Below, piece after piece: positions 15,978 to 25,535 of a stretch of DNA of 64,000 nt (the first letter of the stretch is position 1; every line of letters starts with the position of its first letter). The position numbers and the translations under genes were made by a program. The DNA is taken from positions 2,232,001 through 2,296,000 of the forward strand of contig CAWKOR010000001.1 of the NCBI GenBank assembly GCA_963851325.1. The letters run 5' to 3'. The stretch is from DATGKG01 sp963851325 (GTDB lineage Bacteria; Desulfobacterota; Binatia; Binatales; Binataceae). The notes beneath the pieces were generated by a model that was not told the origin of the DNA, did no database searches, and was given only the letters and a program-made list of their open reading frames with translations.

Positions 15978-17977
15978 AACGGGCGCGCATCCAGTCCGCT
16001 CGCGCCGTGCGAACCGCGATCATCGCGGGTATCGATACCGGGGGCACCTTCACCGATCTGGTCGCGATGGTCGGCGGCGAGCTGGTCGTTCACAAAACAC
16101 TTTCGACCCCCGACGATCCGGCGCGCGCCGTCATCGAGGGCCTCGCACAGATGCTCGGCGGCGCAACAGCCGCGATGGTTACCTACAGCTCGACGGTCGC
16201 CACCAACGCGCTGCTCGAAGCGAAAGGCGCGCGGGTCGCGCTCTTCACCAACGCGCGTTTCGAGGATCTGATCGAAATCGGACGGCAGAATCGCAGCGAA
16301 TTGTATGCGCTGTCGCCCTCGCGCCCGACGCCGCTGGTCGCGCGGCCGATGCGCTTCGGCGTCGAGGAACGCACGCTCTTTGACGGCTCCATCGCAACCC
16401 CGCTGACGCGCGAGGAGCTGGCGCGCATCGTAAAGGTGGCGCGCGGAGGTACGGCCGAGTCTTTCGCGGTGTGCCTACTGCATTCGTACGCGAATCCGGC
16501 AAATGAAAATGCGATCGCGGATGCGCTGAAACCGATCGGTCGCCCAACGTCAGTTTCGCACCGGATTTTGGCCGAGTATCGCGAGTTCGAGCGGCTCTCC
16601 ACCACCGTCGTGAATGCCTACGTCGCGCCGCGGATGGCCACCCATCTGCGCAACCTGCAATCGCGCCTCAAAGGAACACATCTGCGGGTGATGCAGTCGA
16701 ACGGCAGCGCAATTGGCGTCGACCTCGCGCAGGAAGAACCGGTTCGCACGATTCTCTCGGGCCCCGCGGCCGGGGTTATCGGGGCCGGCGAGCTGGCGCG
16801 CGCGATGGGCACCGATCGCTTCATCACCTTTGATATGGGCGGCACTTCGACCGACGTGTCGATGTTCGATCGCCGCGCGCGCATCCGCACCCTCAGCTAT
16901 CAGAATGGATACGCAGTGCGGACTCCCGTCATCGACATACACACGGTCGGCGCGGGCGGCGGCTCGATTGCGCGCGTCGATGCGGGAGGCGCGCTGCGCG
17001 TGGGTCCTGAAAGCGCGGGCGCGAATCCAGGCCCAGCCTGTTACGGACGCGGCGATCTTCCAACCGTCACTGACGCGGATTTGGTGGCAGGCCGCATCGT
17101 CGCGAAGAATTTTCTTGGCGGCGCGATGAAGATTTTCCCGGATCGCGCGGCGCGCGCCATCGGCAAACTCGCATCGCAATTGCGCACCAGCGCGACACTG
17201 GCGGCGCGCGGAGTCATTCGCGTCGTCAATGCCAACATGGAGCGCGCGATTCGTGTGATCACGGTTGAGCGCGGCTTCGATCCGCGCGATTTTGCGCTGC
17301 TAGCATTCGGCGGCGCGGGCCCGATGCATGCCTGCGAACTGGCGCTCGACCTGGGCATTCGCCACCTGGTGCTGCCGCGCAATCCGGGCCTGCTATGCGC
17401 GTGGGGAGCGCTGGGTGCGCCAGTCGGGCGCGAATATTCGATGACCATTCGCGACGCGACGCCGACGCATCGCAACCTGATTCGGCGCTCCGCTCCGATG
17501 ATCAAACGCGCCGTGAGAGAGCTCGAGAGCGAAGGAGTTGCGCGAACCCAAATTGAGCATGAGCTGTTCGCCGATATGCGTTATCGCGGACAGTCCTACG
17601 AGCTCGAGGTGGCGCTCACCCCGCGCTTCATCGAGGAGTTTCACCGGGCGCATCAGCGGACCTTTGGCCACTCATCGAAAGGGTCGGCGATCGAAGTGGT
17701 GAACCTGCGCTTGCGTTCGTCGGCACCCGGGCCCGCCGTTGGACCGCGCAAAATAGCGCGGTCGGCCAGAACGCCGGCGCCGGTTGCGCGCATCGACACA
17801 TTGGTCGACGACAAGGCGCGTCGCCTCCCCGTGTATCCGCGCGACGACCTCGGATCCGGCGCGAAGCTTTCCGGCCCGCTCATTGTGGTCGAACTAAGTT
17901 CCACCTCGTATGTCGCGCCTGATTTCGCGATGCGGGTCGACGACTACGGCAACCTGCATCTGGAGATGCGCGCATGA
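15974..17977 (+). CDS. hyuA: hydantoinase/oxoprolinase subunit A family protein
   Basis: 667 residues. Members are ATP-dependent N-methylhydantoinases, 5-oxoprolinases or acetone carboxylase-like enzymes, working as an A-B pair. The N-terminal phosphate-binding motif is GIDTGGTFTDLV; TYSSTVATNALLE, the FDMGGTSTDV motif of the actin-like ATPase fold and AFGGAGPMHACEL are intact. GTG 15974 overlaps the dehydrogenase stop. Coupled to hyuB by ATGA. The precise cyclic amide substrate cannot be assigned. Confidence 0.9.
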   Translation: MKRARIQSARAVRTAIIAGIDTGGTFTDLVAMVGGELVVHKTLSTPDDPARAVIEGLAQMLGGATAAMVTYSSTVATNALLEAKGARVALFTNARFEDLIEIGRQNRSELYALSPSRPTPLVARPMRFGVEERTLFDGSIATPLTREELARIVKVARGGTAESFAVCLLHSYANPANENAIADALKPIGRPTSVSHRILAEYREFERLSTTVVNAYVAPRMATHLRNLQSRLKGTHLRVMQSNGSAIGVDLAQEEPVRTILSGPAAGVIGAGELARAMGTDRFITFDMGGTSTDVSMFDRRARIRTLSYQNGYAVRTPVIDIHTVGAGGGSIARVDAGGALRVGPESAGANPGPACYGRGDLPTVTDADLVAGRIVAKNFLGGAMKIFPDRAARAIGKLASQLRTSATLAARGVIRVVNANMERAIRVITVERGFDPRDFALLAFGGAGPMHACELALDLGIRHLVLPRNPGLLCAWGALGAPVGREYSMTIRDATPTHRNLIRRSAPMIKRAVRELESEGVARTQIEHELFADMRYRGQSYELEVALTPRFIEEFHRAHQRTFGHSSKGSAIEVVNLRLRSSAPGPAVGPRKIARSARTPAPVARIDTLVDDKARRLPVYPRDDLGSGAKLSGPLIVVELSSTSYVAPDFAMRVDDYGNLHLEMRA

Positions 17978-19563
17978 AGCTCGATTCGGTAACCCTCGCG
18001 GTCATGAACAATCGCCTCGCCGCGATCGCCGAGGAGATGGGAGTGGTGCTCGGGATGACCGGCTTCTCACCCAACATCAAGGAGCGGCATGATTTTTCAT
18101 GCGCGCTGTTCGACGGGCGCGGCGAGCTGGTCGCGCAGGCGGCGCATATCCCGGTGCATCTCGGATCGACGCCGCTGTCGGTGCGCGCCGCGATCGAGCG
18201 GCTCGAGCTCTCCCCGGGTGACATTGCGGCACTCAATGATCCATTCGCGGGCGGCACTCATTTGCCCGATTTGACGCTGGTGGCGCCGATCTTTCTGGGC
18301 AATGAGAAACGTCCGTTCGCCTTCGCGGCCAATCGCGCACATCACGCGGACATCGGCGGGATGGCGCCGGGCTCGATGGCGCTCGCAACCGAGATTTACC
18401 AGGAAGGCTTTCGCCTGCCGCCGGTGAAAATCGTCGAGGCGGGAGCCATCTCACGCGATGTGCTGACGCTGTTCCTCGCCAATACGCGCGTGCATGAAGA
18501 ACGCGAGGGCGATTTGCGGGCGCAGATCGCGGCGCTCTCGATTGGCGCGGATCGTTTGCGCTCGCTGGTCGAGACTTCGGGCCGCACCACCATCGCGGCT
18601 GCGATGGACGCCCTGAAGACCTATTCCGCGCGCCTGATGGAAGCGGAGTTGCGCAAGATAAAGCCGGGAACTTACGCCGCGGAGGATTTCCTCGACGACG
18701 ACGGGTTCGGCACCGAGCATATTCCGATTCGGGTGAAGATTCGCATCGGCGGCGGCAAGGCGATGGTTGATTTCGCGGGTTCGTCGCCGCAGGTACGCGG
18801 CAACGTGAATGCGAACTACGCGATCACGCTATCGGCGACTTTTTACGTGATGAAATGCATCGCGTCCGAGGAGGTTCCAGCCAACGAAGGCCTGATGCGC
18901 CCGATCAAAGTGTTCGCGCCCGCGGGTTCGATCGTAAATGCCAATCCGCCCGCAGCAGTTGCCGGCGGAAACGTGGAAACCTCGCAGCGCATCGTCGACG
19001 TGCTGTTCAAGGCGCTGGCGCCCGCCGCGCCCGGACGCATCGCGGCGGCGAGTTCGGGCTCGATGTCGAATCTTACCATCGGCGGGTTCGACCACTTTCG
19101 CGAGCGTCACTTTTCCTACTACGAGACGATTGCTGGAGGCGCGGGCGCGTCGCGCGAGCATCCGGGCACCTCTGGAATTCATACGCACATGACCAACACG
19201 CTGAACACGCCGATCGAAGCACTGGAAACCTACTATCCGATGCGGGTGACGGAGTATCGAATACGGCGCGGCTCGGGAGGTCGCGGCACTTCTCGCGGCG
19301 GCGACGGACTGGTGCGCGAACTCCAATGCCTGGTCGATTCCAGCGTCAGCCTGCTCACCGATCGTCGCATCACGAGGCCGTGGGGTTTGAATGGTGGTGG
19401 CGAGGGTGCGGCGGGCGCCAACTATCTGGTGCATGGGAGCAAGCGCAAGAAGCTTCCCGGAAAAACCAATGTGCGCCTGATGCCCGGTGATCGGATTCGC
19501 ATCGAAACCCCGGGTGGCGGCGGCTGGGGCCGGGCTGCCAAGGCTCCTAAGCCAGCTAGATAA
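17974..19563 (+). CDS. hyuB: hydantoinase/oxoprolinase subunit B family protein
   Basis: 529 residues, partner of the preceding A subunit. Signature segments are NNRLAAIAEEMGVVL at the N-terminus, DFSCALFDGRGELVAQA, NDPFAGGTHLPDLTL and ANRAHHADIGGMAPGSM (His/Asp cluster), then GGAGASREHPGTSG and the Gly-rich end ETPGGGGWGR. Complete. The 3' end overlaps the convergent CoA-transferase gene by eight bases. Confidence 0.9.
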   Translation: MKLDSVTLAVMNNRLAAIAEEMGVVLGMTGFSPNIKERHDFSCALFDGRGELVAQAAHIPVHLGSTPLSVRAAIERLELSPGDIAALNDPFAGGTHLPDLTLVAPIFLGNEKRPFAFAANRAHHADIGGMAPGSMALATEIYQEGFRLPPVKIVEAGAISRDVLTLFLANTRVHEEREGDLRAQIAALSIGADRLRSLVETSGRTTIAAAMDALKTYSARLMEAELRKIKPGTYAAEDFLDDDGFGTEHIPIRVKIRIGGGKAMVDFAGSSPQVRGNVNANYAITLSATFYVMKCIASEEVPANEGLMRPIKVFAPAGSIVNANPPAAVAGGNVETSQRIVDVLFKALAPAAPGRIAAASSGSMSNLTIGGFDHFRERHFSYYETIAGGAGASREHPGTSGIHTHMTNTLNTPIEALETYYPMRVTEYRIRRGSGGRGTSRGGDGLVRELQCLVDSSVSLLTDRRITRPWGLNGGGEGAAGANYLVHGSKRKKLPGKTNVRLMPGDRIRIETPGGGGWGRAAKAPKPAR

Positions 19564-20785
19564 CCTTCTGCTCGCGCAGGCGTGTGCGTGTCGAGGCGTC
19601 GATGCCCAGTTCCCCGAGCACGTCATCTGTATGCGCGCCCAACGCCGGCGCCGGTGTGCGAACCCGAGTCGGTGTGCGTGAAAATTTGGCGGTCGGGCCG
19701 ACGATCGGAACTATCGTGCCGTCGGCCTGCGGTGTGTCCTGCATCATGTCGCGCGCGAGGACGTGGGCATCGCGCGCCGCTTCGGCGTAGGACCGAATCG
19801 GTGCGCAGGCGATCGCATTCGCGGCGCATTCGGCAACCGCCTCTGCCACTGTGCGCGTCGCGCACCAGCCGGCGAACAGCGCATTGCATTCGTCGCGATG
19901 CTTCGCGCGTAAAGCGGCGGTCGCATAGTCAGGATTGTCTGCGAGGTCAGGCCGGCCCGCGAGTCGCGCGAACACCCGCCAGTGACTGTCCAGCAGCGTG
20001 CCTGCGATGATTCGCCCGTCGCGGCATTGATAAATGTTGGCAGGAATCGAAAACCCGAATTCGTTGCCCCAGCGCGGCATCGGAACACCCACCGCACCGA
20101 GGGTTGGATAGCCATTGGACTGGAACAGCATCGCGTCGAGGAGCGAAACATCGACGTGCTGACCCTCGCCGGTTTGGTCGCGATGGCGCAGCGCCGCAAT
20201 CGCGCCGATCGCCCCATGAAGTCCCGCCAAGTCGTCGCATAGAAAAGTCGGCGCCTTCATCGGCGGTCCGTTCACTTCGCCATTGAGCGAGATGAACCCG
20301 CCCGCCGCCTGCGCCATCGGATCGTAGCCGACGCGATCGTGATCGGGCCCCCACTGTCCCCATCCGCTGATCGACACGTACACGATGTCGGCCTTCACCT
20401 TGCGCACGTCGTCATAGCCGAGGCCCCACTTTACCAGCGTGCCGGGACGGAAATTCTGCACGATGATATCGGTGCTCTTTGCGAGTTTCAGGAAAATGTC
20501 GCGCCCCTCAGGCACCCTCATATCGAGGGTCAGGTCGCGTTTGTTTCGATTGACCGTGGCATGCGCAAAGCTAAGCGGCGGATTCGTGCCCGGCAGGTAG
20601 GGCGTGATGCGCCGCCCGACTTCGCCGTCGGGCGCTTCGATTTTGATCACATCGGCGCCGAGGTCCGCGAGTATGCAAGCGCACATCGGACCCGCCCAAC
20701 TGGTAGTAACGTCCATCACGCGGATGCCGTGCAGCGGTCCGGTCAGGTCCTTTCGCGCCTCCCGATAGAAATCCGACTTTTCCAT
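19556..20785 (-). CDS. CaiB/BaiF family (family III) CoA-transferase
   Basis: 409 residues, full length. Family landmarks are GIRVMDVTTSWAGPMCA, LADLGADVIKIEAP, NRNKRDLTLDM, VQNFRPGTLVKWGL and TGEGQHVDVSLLDAML. Start ATG 20785 follows GGGGAG with good spacing; an upstream extension to 20890 lies in the region in front of lolC. It is transcribed alone, divergent from lolC and convergent with hyuB. CoA acceptor and donor unknown; separate from the CoA-transferase at the window start. Confidence 0.92.
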   Translation of the reverse strand: MEKSDFYREARKDLTGPLHGIRVMDVTTSWAGPMCACILADLGADVIKIEAPDGEVGRRITPYLPGTNPPLSFAHATVNRNKRDLTLDMRVPEGRDIFLKLAKSTDIIVQNFRPGTLVKWGLGYDDVRKVKADIVYVSISGWGQWGPDHDRVGYDPMAQAAGGFISLNGEVNGPPMKAPTFLCDDLAGLHGAIGAIAALRHRDQTGEGQHVDVSLLDAMLFQSNGYPTLGAVGVPMPRWGNEFGFSIPANIYQCRDGRIIAGTLLDSHWRVFARLAGRPDLADNPDYATAALRAKHRDECNALFAGWCATRTVAEAVAECAANAIACAPIRSYAEAARDAHVLARDMMQDTPQADGTIVPIVGPTAKFSRTPTRVRTPAPALGAHTDDVLGELGIDASTRTRLREQKVI

Positions 20786-20921
20786 GGCTCTCCCCGATTC
20801 TTCGGTGTTGCGGCGAAATCCTACTGCGATGCGCCTCGCTTCCTCAAACGCGATAGCGGCTCGATCGGCTCGCCGTTGCAAATACCCCATCGGTCAGAAA
20901 GCATATTTCGCGGCCACTCCG

Positions 20922-22205
20922 ATGCGTTTCGAATACCTCATAGGAATGCGATATCTGCGCGCGCGACGGCGCGAACGCTTCGTCTCGCTCATCGCTATCA
21001 TCTCACTGGCCGGAGTGATGCTCGGCACCTTCTCATTGACAGTGGCGTTGTCGGTAATGAGCGGATTCCAGGTCGATTTGCGCGCGCGGCTGCTCTCGTT
21101 CACCCCGCAAATCGTGGTCGAACGAACCGATGGTCAGGTGTGGAACCCTGATGCGCTGCGAACCCGGATCGCGGCGATGCCGGGAGTGGTCGCGGTGGCG
21201 CCGTTTGTCACCTCGCAAGTTATGGCGGTCGGGACCACGGCCAGCGGCGCGCCTTCATATATGTCGGGCGGAATGCTGCGCGGCGTCATCGCGAAAAACA
21301 ATCCGGTCCTGACCGAATTGAAGAGCACGTTGCAATCGGGGAGCCTCGAATCGTTGAGCGAGATGCATCAGGTCGAGGTCGTCGACAATGGCGCAAAACG
21401 GCAGGTCGAACTGCCGGGCGCGATACTCGGCCGCACTCTGGCGCTCGATTTGGGCGCCGTTCGCATCGGCGACATCATCACGCTGGTCTCGCCTGCGAGC
21501 CTGGCCGGCGCCGCTGGCAGCCCTCGCCTCAAGCGGTTTGTGGTCAGCGGCTTCTTCCATTCGGGCATGTATGACTTTGATTCGAGCCTGATCTTCGTCG
21601 ATATCAAGGCCGGCCGCGCGCTGCTGGCTGACGATCCGCAACTGGAATCAGGCCTCGAGGCCCGGGTCAAGGACCTGTTCGAAGCGCCGGCAATCGGGGC
21701 AAAGATAGCGGCGCTCGCGGGACCGGGCTTCACGGTCAAGGATTGGACCCAGGAGAACGCGCCGCTCTTTTCAGCTTTGCAACTGGAGAAGTTCACCTAC
21801 TTCCTGGTGCTGATGCTGATTGTGCTGGTGGCGGCATTCAACATCATTGCGACCCTGGTGATGGTGGTGATGGAGCGGCGCAAGGAAATCGCAATCCTGC
21901 GCGCGATGGGCGCGCGCGCCGGTTCGGTCGCCGCGATTTTCCTTACCGAAGGCGCGGTGCTGGGCGTGGTCGGCACCGTTCTCGGCACCGGAGCGGGGTT
22001 CCTCACTTCGTGGGCGATAGGCAAGTATCATCTGATAAGGTTGCCGGCGGATATGTTCATGATCAGCTATGTGCCGGTGCGGACCTATCCGCTCAACTTC
22101 GTGCTGGTCGCAGTCGCCTCCATCATTCTATGCATCGTGGCCGCGTTGTATCCGGCGCTGAAGGCGCGCTCGCTCTCTCCGGTCGAGGTGATTCGCTATG
22201 AGTGA
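20922..22205 (+). CDS. lolC: lipoprotein-releasing ABC transporter permease LolC/LolE
   Basis: 427 residues. Part of the inner-membrane complex that extracts outer-membrane-destined lipoproteins for LolA. The first membrane helix is in FVSLIAIISLAGVMLGTFSL after MRFEYLIGMRYLRARR; a large periplasmic domain (about 70-300) follows, then three C-terminal helices with the MERRKEIAILRAMGA coupling region. Start ATG 20922 fits the family; the frame is open back to 20784 but that part is not LolC-like. Only one permease gene is present, so it may act as a homodimer. Overlaps lolD by eight bases. Confidence 0.9.
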   Translation: MRFEYLIGMRYLRARRRERFVSLIAIISLAGVMLGTFSLTVALSVMSGFQVDLRARLLSFTPQIVVERTDGQVWNPDALRTRIAAMPGVVAVAPFVTSQVMAVGTTASGAPSYMSGGMLRGVIAKNNPVLTELKSTLQSGSLESLSEMHQVEVVDNGAKRQVELPGAILGRTLALDLGAVRIGDIITLVSPASLAGAAGSPRLKRFVVSGFFHSGMYDFDSSLIFVDIKAGRALLADDPQLESGLEARVKDLFEAPAIGAKIAALAGPGFTVKDWTQENAPLFSALQLEKFTYFLVLMLIVLVAAFNIIATLVMVVMERRKEIAILRAMGARAGSVAAIFLTEGAVLGVVGTVLGTGAGFLTSWAIGKYHLIRLPADMFMISYVPVRTYPLNFVLVAVASIILCIVAALYPALKARSLSPVEVIRYE

Positions 22206-22935
22206 CGCGACCGCGAGCGTAATCGCGCCTCAACCGTTGTCGCGAACAGCTGGTCCTTTGATCGTCGCCACCGGCATCACCAAGAATTTCTACGATGTCG
22301 ATCGCGAGATTCGCGTGTTGCAGGATCTCTCGCTCACAGTGCAGCCGGGCGAATTGATTGCGGTGGTGGGCCAGTCGGGCACCGGGAAGTCGACGCTACT
22401 GCACATTCTTGGCAGCCTCGAGCGGCCGAGCAGCGGCAAGGTACTCTTCGAGGGTCAGGACTTATTCGCGCTCGACGAGCGCGCGCTGGCGGATTTCCGC
22501 AACCGCAGACTCGGTTTCGTGTTCCAGTTTCATTATCTGCTGGCAGACTTCAACGCGCTGGAAAACGTGATGATGCCGGCGCTGATCGGGCGCGTGCCGG
22601 AGCGCGAGGCACGCCAGCGGGCCGAGCAAATGCTCGCGATGGTCGGGCTCGGCGACAAGCTGCATCGGCGTCCCGCGGAGCTGTCCGGCGGCGAGCAGCA
22701 GCGCGTCGCGGTTGCCAGAGCGGTGGTGCAGAGCCCGCGCCTGGTGCTGGCGGACGAGCCGACCGGCAATCTCGACCCGCATACCGCGGACGAGGTCCAC
22801 GAGCTCTTTCATAAATTGAATCGGGATCTCGACGTCACCTTGATTGTCGCGACGCATAATGAGCGGCTGACGCGCAGCATGGGGCGGGCGCTGCGCCTGA
22901 AAGACGGCAAACTGTTCGACGAGCCGCGAGCCTAA
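22198..22935 (+). CDS. lolD: lipoprotein-releasing ABC transporter ATP-binding protein LolD
   Basis: 245 residues. ATPase of the LolCD(E) complex. Walker A GQSGTGKST, Q-loop in FVFQFHYLLADF, signature LSGGEQQRVAVARA, Walker B LVLADEPTGNLD and the switch His in VATHNE are all present. FHYLLADFNALENV is typical of LolD compared with other MacB-type ATPases. Directly follows lolC and precedes bamA by 18 bases. Confidence 0.95.
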   Translation: MSDATASVIAPQPLSRTAGPLIVATGITKNFYDVDREIRVLQDLSLTVQPGELIAVVGQSGTGKSTLLHILGSLERPSSGKVLFEGQDLFALDERALADFRNRRLGFVFQFHYLLADFNALENVMMPALIGRVPEREARQRAEQMLAMVGLGDKLHRRPAELSGGEQQRVAVARAVVQSPRLVLADEPTGNLDPHTADEVHELFHKLNRDLDVTLIVATHNERLTRSMGRALRLKDGKLFDEPRA

Positions 22936-22953
22936 GCGCGTCTGCACCTCGCA

Positions 22954-23853
22954 ATGAATTGTTGCCGCGGCATGTCAGGTTTACATCACAGGGGTGATTG
23001 GTTAGCTTGGCGTGCGTTTGGGTGGACATTGGTGGCAATCGGAAGAGGCAACGCGCGATGGTGGTGCGCGCTCGGGGTACTGTTATCCCTGTTGCTGCCG
23101 TTGGGCGGCGCCGTCGCGCGCGCCCAGAATCCGGTAATCTCTGACATTCAGATCGAAGGTAATCAGCGCGTCGAAGCCGACGCGATTCGGCTGCATATTA
23201 CGCAACGGGCGGGGGAGCCGCTCAATCGTGACGCCGTCAGTAACGACATCAAGTCCATTTATCAGATGGGCTTTTTTCGTAATGTGACTGCCGACACCCG
23301 CTATCAGAACGGCAAGGAAGTCCTGGTCTACAAGGTCACCGAGCGGCCCCAGGTGACCGATGTAAAGATCACCGGGATGGATGCGTTTCGGCCCACCGAC
23401 GACAAGATAATCGCCGCGATGAAGCTGCACCCAGGCTCGATCGTGGATCCCGCTCGCGTGGACGAAACCAAGAAAGCGATCAAGGAAGCATACGCGAGCA
23501 AGGGCTATTCCGACGTCACCATCGACTATCGCGAAAAGCCCGGGCCGAACAATACCGAAGTCGGAACCTTCGCCATCACGGAAGGCCCCAAGGTCTACAT
23601 TACCGAAGTCGACTTCACCGGTAATCACGCGTTCTCGGCGCGTGAATTGCGCACTCAGATGGATACCGGGAGTCCACATCCCCATCCTGAGCTGGATCAC
23701 CAGCCAAGGGGTGCTCGATCAAAAGAAGCTGCGCGAGGACACCGACCGCATCGCGGCATTCTACTACGACCACGGTTATCTGAACGTCCACGTCGGCGAA
23801 CCAGTCATCACGCGCCTGCCCAAGGGGATCAAATTAGTGATTCCCATCGATGA
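22954..23853 (+). CDS. bamA: BamA N-terminal part (signal peptide and first POTRA domains), ends after a frameshift
   Basis: The first about 243 codons encode a signal segment (WWCALGVLLSLLLPLGG, cleavage near ARA-QNP) and POTRA domains with ISDIQIEGNQRVE, SIYQMGFFRNV and VDFTGNHAFSAREL. Around the C run at 23680-23683 the frame is lost: after MDTGSPHP the reading becomes Arg/His-rich nonsense until 23853. The true protein resumes in the next frame (23642-25405). Start may be ATG 22954 or GTG 23032. BamA is the essential outer-membrane protein insertase, so a sequencing or assembly error is the first explanation. Confidence 0.85.
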   Translation: MNCCRGMSGLHHRGDWLAWRAFGWTLVAIGRGNARWWCALGVLLSLLLPLGGAVARAQNPVISDIQIEGNQRVEADAIRLHITQRAGEPLNRDAVSNDIKSIYQMGFFRNVTADTRYQNGKEVLVYKVTERPQVTDVKITGMDAFRPTDDKIIAAMKLHPGSIVDPARVDETKKAIKEAYASKGYSDVTIDYREKPGPNNTEVGTFAITEGPKVYITEVDFTGNHAFSARELRTQMDTGSPHPHPELDHQPRGARSKEAARGHRPHRGILLRPRLSERPRRRTSHHAPAQGDQISDSHR

Positions 23854-25405
23854 GGGTCCGCTATTCAAGGTCGGCAGCGTGGACGTCGCCGGAGACCTGA
23901 AATATCCGCGCAGCGAACTGGTTCCGCTGGTGACCATCAAGCCCGGCGAAGACTTCAGAGGCTCGGCGTTACAGCATGACGTGCTGACGTTGTCGGACTT
24001 CTATTCGGATCGCGGCTATGCCTTCGTCGACGTGCAACCCAAGACGTCGCTCGACCCGATCGCGCGCAAAGTGAACATCACTTTCACCATCAGCCCGGGC
24101 CGCGAAGTGCTGGTCAACCGGATCAACATTTCCGGCAACACCAAAACCTCGGACAAAGTCATCCGGCGCGAGATGCAGGTGCAGGAGCAGGAACCCTACT
24201 CGGCCTCGGCGATTCGCTACTCGAAGCAGCGGCTCGATCAGCTCGGTTTCTTCAGCGAAACCCGCATCACTACGGCGCCGTCGCAACAACCGGACAAGGT
24301 CGACCTGAACGTCAATGTGACCGAGCAAAGCACCGCGTCATTTCAAGTCGCGGGCGGCTTCGACAGCTACCAGTCGATCTTCGGGCATTTTCAACTCGGC
24401 AATACCAACCTGTTTGGTGGCGGCGAGGCGGTTCTGCTGAGCGCTCAGATAGGCTTTCTGTTTCAAAACTATACTGCGAGTTACACCGAGCCCTGGTTCC
24501 TCGACATCCCGCTGGCGGTGTCGCTGTCGATATTCTCGAGCAAAACCGACCTCTTCACTTTCCATCAAAATGCCGCCGGCGGTGCGATCAACTCCAGCTA
24601 CCCGCTGGTCGAGCTGGGCTTCAAGAACATAGGCCCCTTCTCGCTCAGGGATATACGCGCCGGCCTGGGTTACCAGTTCCAAAGCGTAGGAATTGGCGGA
24701 CTGTCCCCATTCACCACCTTCCAGATCGCGAGGTACAAGGGATACACGAAGGTTTCCGAGTTGATGCCCAGCATCCGGCGCGTAACGGTCGACAATCCCA
24801 TCGATCCTCGCAGCGGTTCGATCGAGAGCCTCAGCGCGGAGATCGCGGGCGTCGGTCCAGGTACCTCGTTCGTGAAGGCAGTCGCGCACGCGCGTTTCTT
24901 CTACACCTTCATCAAGAGTGCGACCTTCGGGCAGTGGGTCTTTTCGCCCGGGGTGACCTATGGAATCGGTACGACGCTGTCGCCGGGCAACGGCAGCGAG
25001 CTTCCACTGTATGAGCGATTCTTTCCGGGCGGCGTGGGCGGTCAGGGGGACGTTCGCGGCTATCAGCTTTATTCGTTGGGCCCGCAAGTGCTGTTGCTGA
25101 ACCAGGCCGGAGTTCCGCTTCAGATCGAAAACATCGGAGGCAGCAAAGAGGTTATCCTCAATGGCGAAATCACCTTTCCGATTCTTACCGGATTGGGAAT
25201 TCGCGGCGTCATCTTTGCCGATGCCGGTCAGGCCTATCGTTTGAGCGAAAGCGTTACGCTCAGTTCCCTCCAGGCAGCTTACGGAATCGGCATTCGATGG
25301 CGCTCGCCGTTTGGTCCGCTTGCGGTCGACATCGCGCGCCCCATCAATCCGCGTCCCCAGGACATGAATAATGTTTTCGAGATCGGCGGTGGCGCGCCCC
25401 TATAG
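23642..25405 (+). CDS. bamA: BamA C-terminal part (remaining POTRA domains and beta-barrel)
   Basis: Continuation of the preceding fragment in the +1 frame from about 23684, beginning ILSWITSQGVLDQKKL. It holds the last POTRA domains (AAFYYDHGYLNV, NRINISGNTKT) and the 16-strand barrel, with FFPGGVGGQGDVRGYQL carrying the VRGY/F signature of loop 6, and the end LAVDIARPIN. GTG 23642 is an artefactual start. With one base (in CCCC 23680-23683) skipped, the whole gene encodes about 816 residues, normal for BamA. Downstream are skp and lpx genes, the usual order. Confidence 0.88.
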   Translation: MNCALRWIPGVHIPILSWITSQGVLDQKKLREDTDRIAAFYYDHGYLNVHVGEPVITRLPKGIKLVIPIDEGPLFKVGSVDVAGDLKYPRSELVPLVTIKPGEDFRGSALQHDVLTLSDFYSDRGYAFVDVQPKTSLDPIARKVNITFTISPGREVLVNRINISGNTKTSDKVIRREMQVQEQEPYSASAIRYSKQRLDQLGFFSETRITTAPSQQPDKVDLNVNVTEQSTASFQVAGGFDSYQSIFGHFQLGNTNLFGGGEAVLLSAQIGFLFQNYTASYTEPWFLDIPLAVSLSIFSSKTDLFTFHQNAAGGAINSSYPLVELGFKNIGPFSLRDIRAGLGYQFQSVGIGGLSPFTTFQIARYKGYTKVSELMPSIRRVTVDNPIDPRSGSIESLSAEIAGVGPGTSFVKAVAHARFFYTFIKSATFGQWVFSPGVTYGIGTTLSPGNGSELPLYERFFPGGVGGQGDVRGYQLYSLGPQVLLLNQAGVPLQIENIGGSKEVILNGEITFPILTGLGIRGVIFADAGQAYRLSESVTLSSLQAAYGIGIRWRSPFGPLAVDIARPINPRPQDMNNVFEIGGGAPL

Positions 25406-25535
25406 CGCAGCGCATAGAAAATTGGCTTAAATACTGCTCGATAGTCGCAATTCAGACAGCGCAGGGCCCGCTCGCTTCGGACTCCCCGTCCAACCCGCGT
25501 TGCTATGATTCGTCGTACGGAGGATTCCTATTCAG

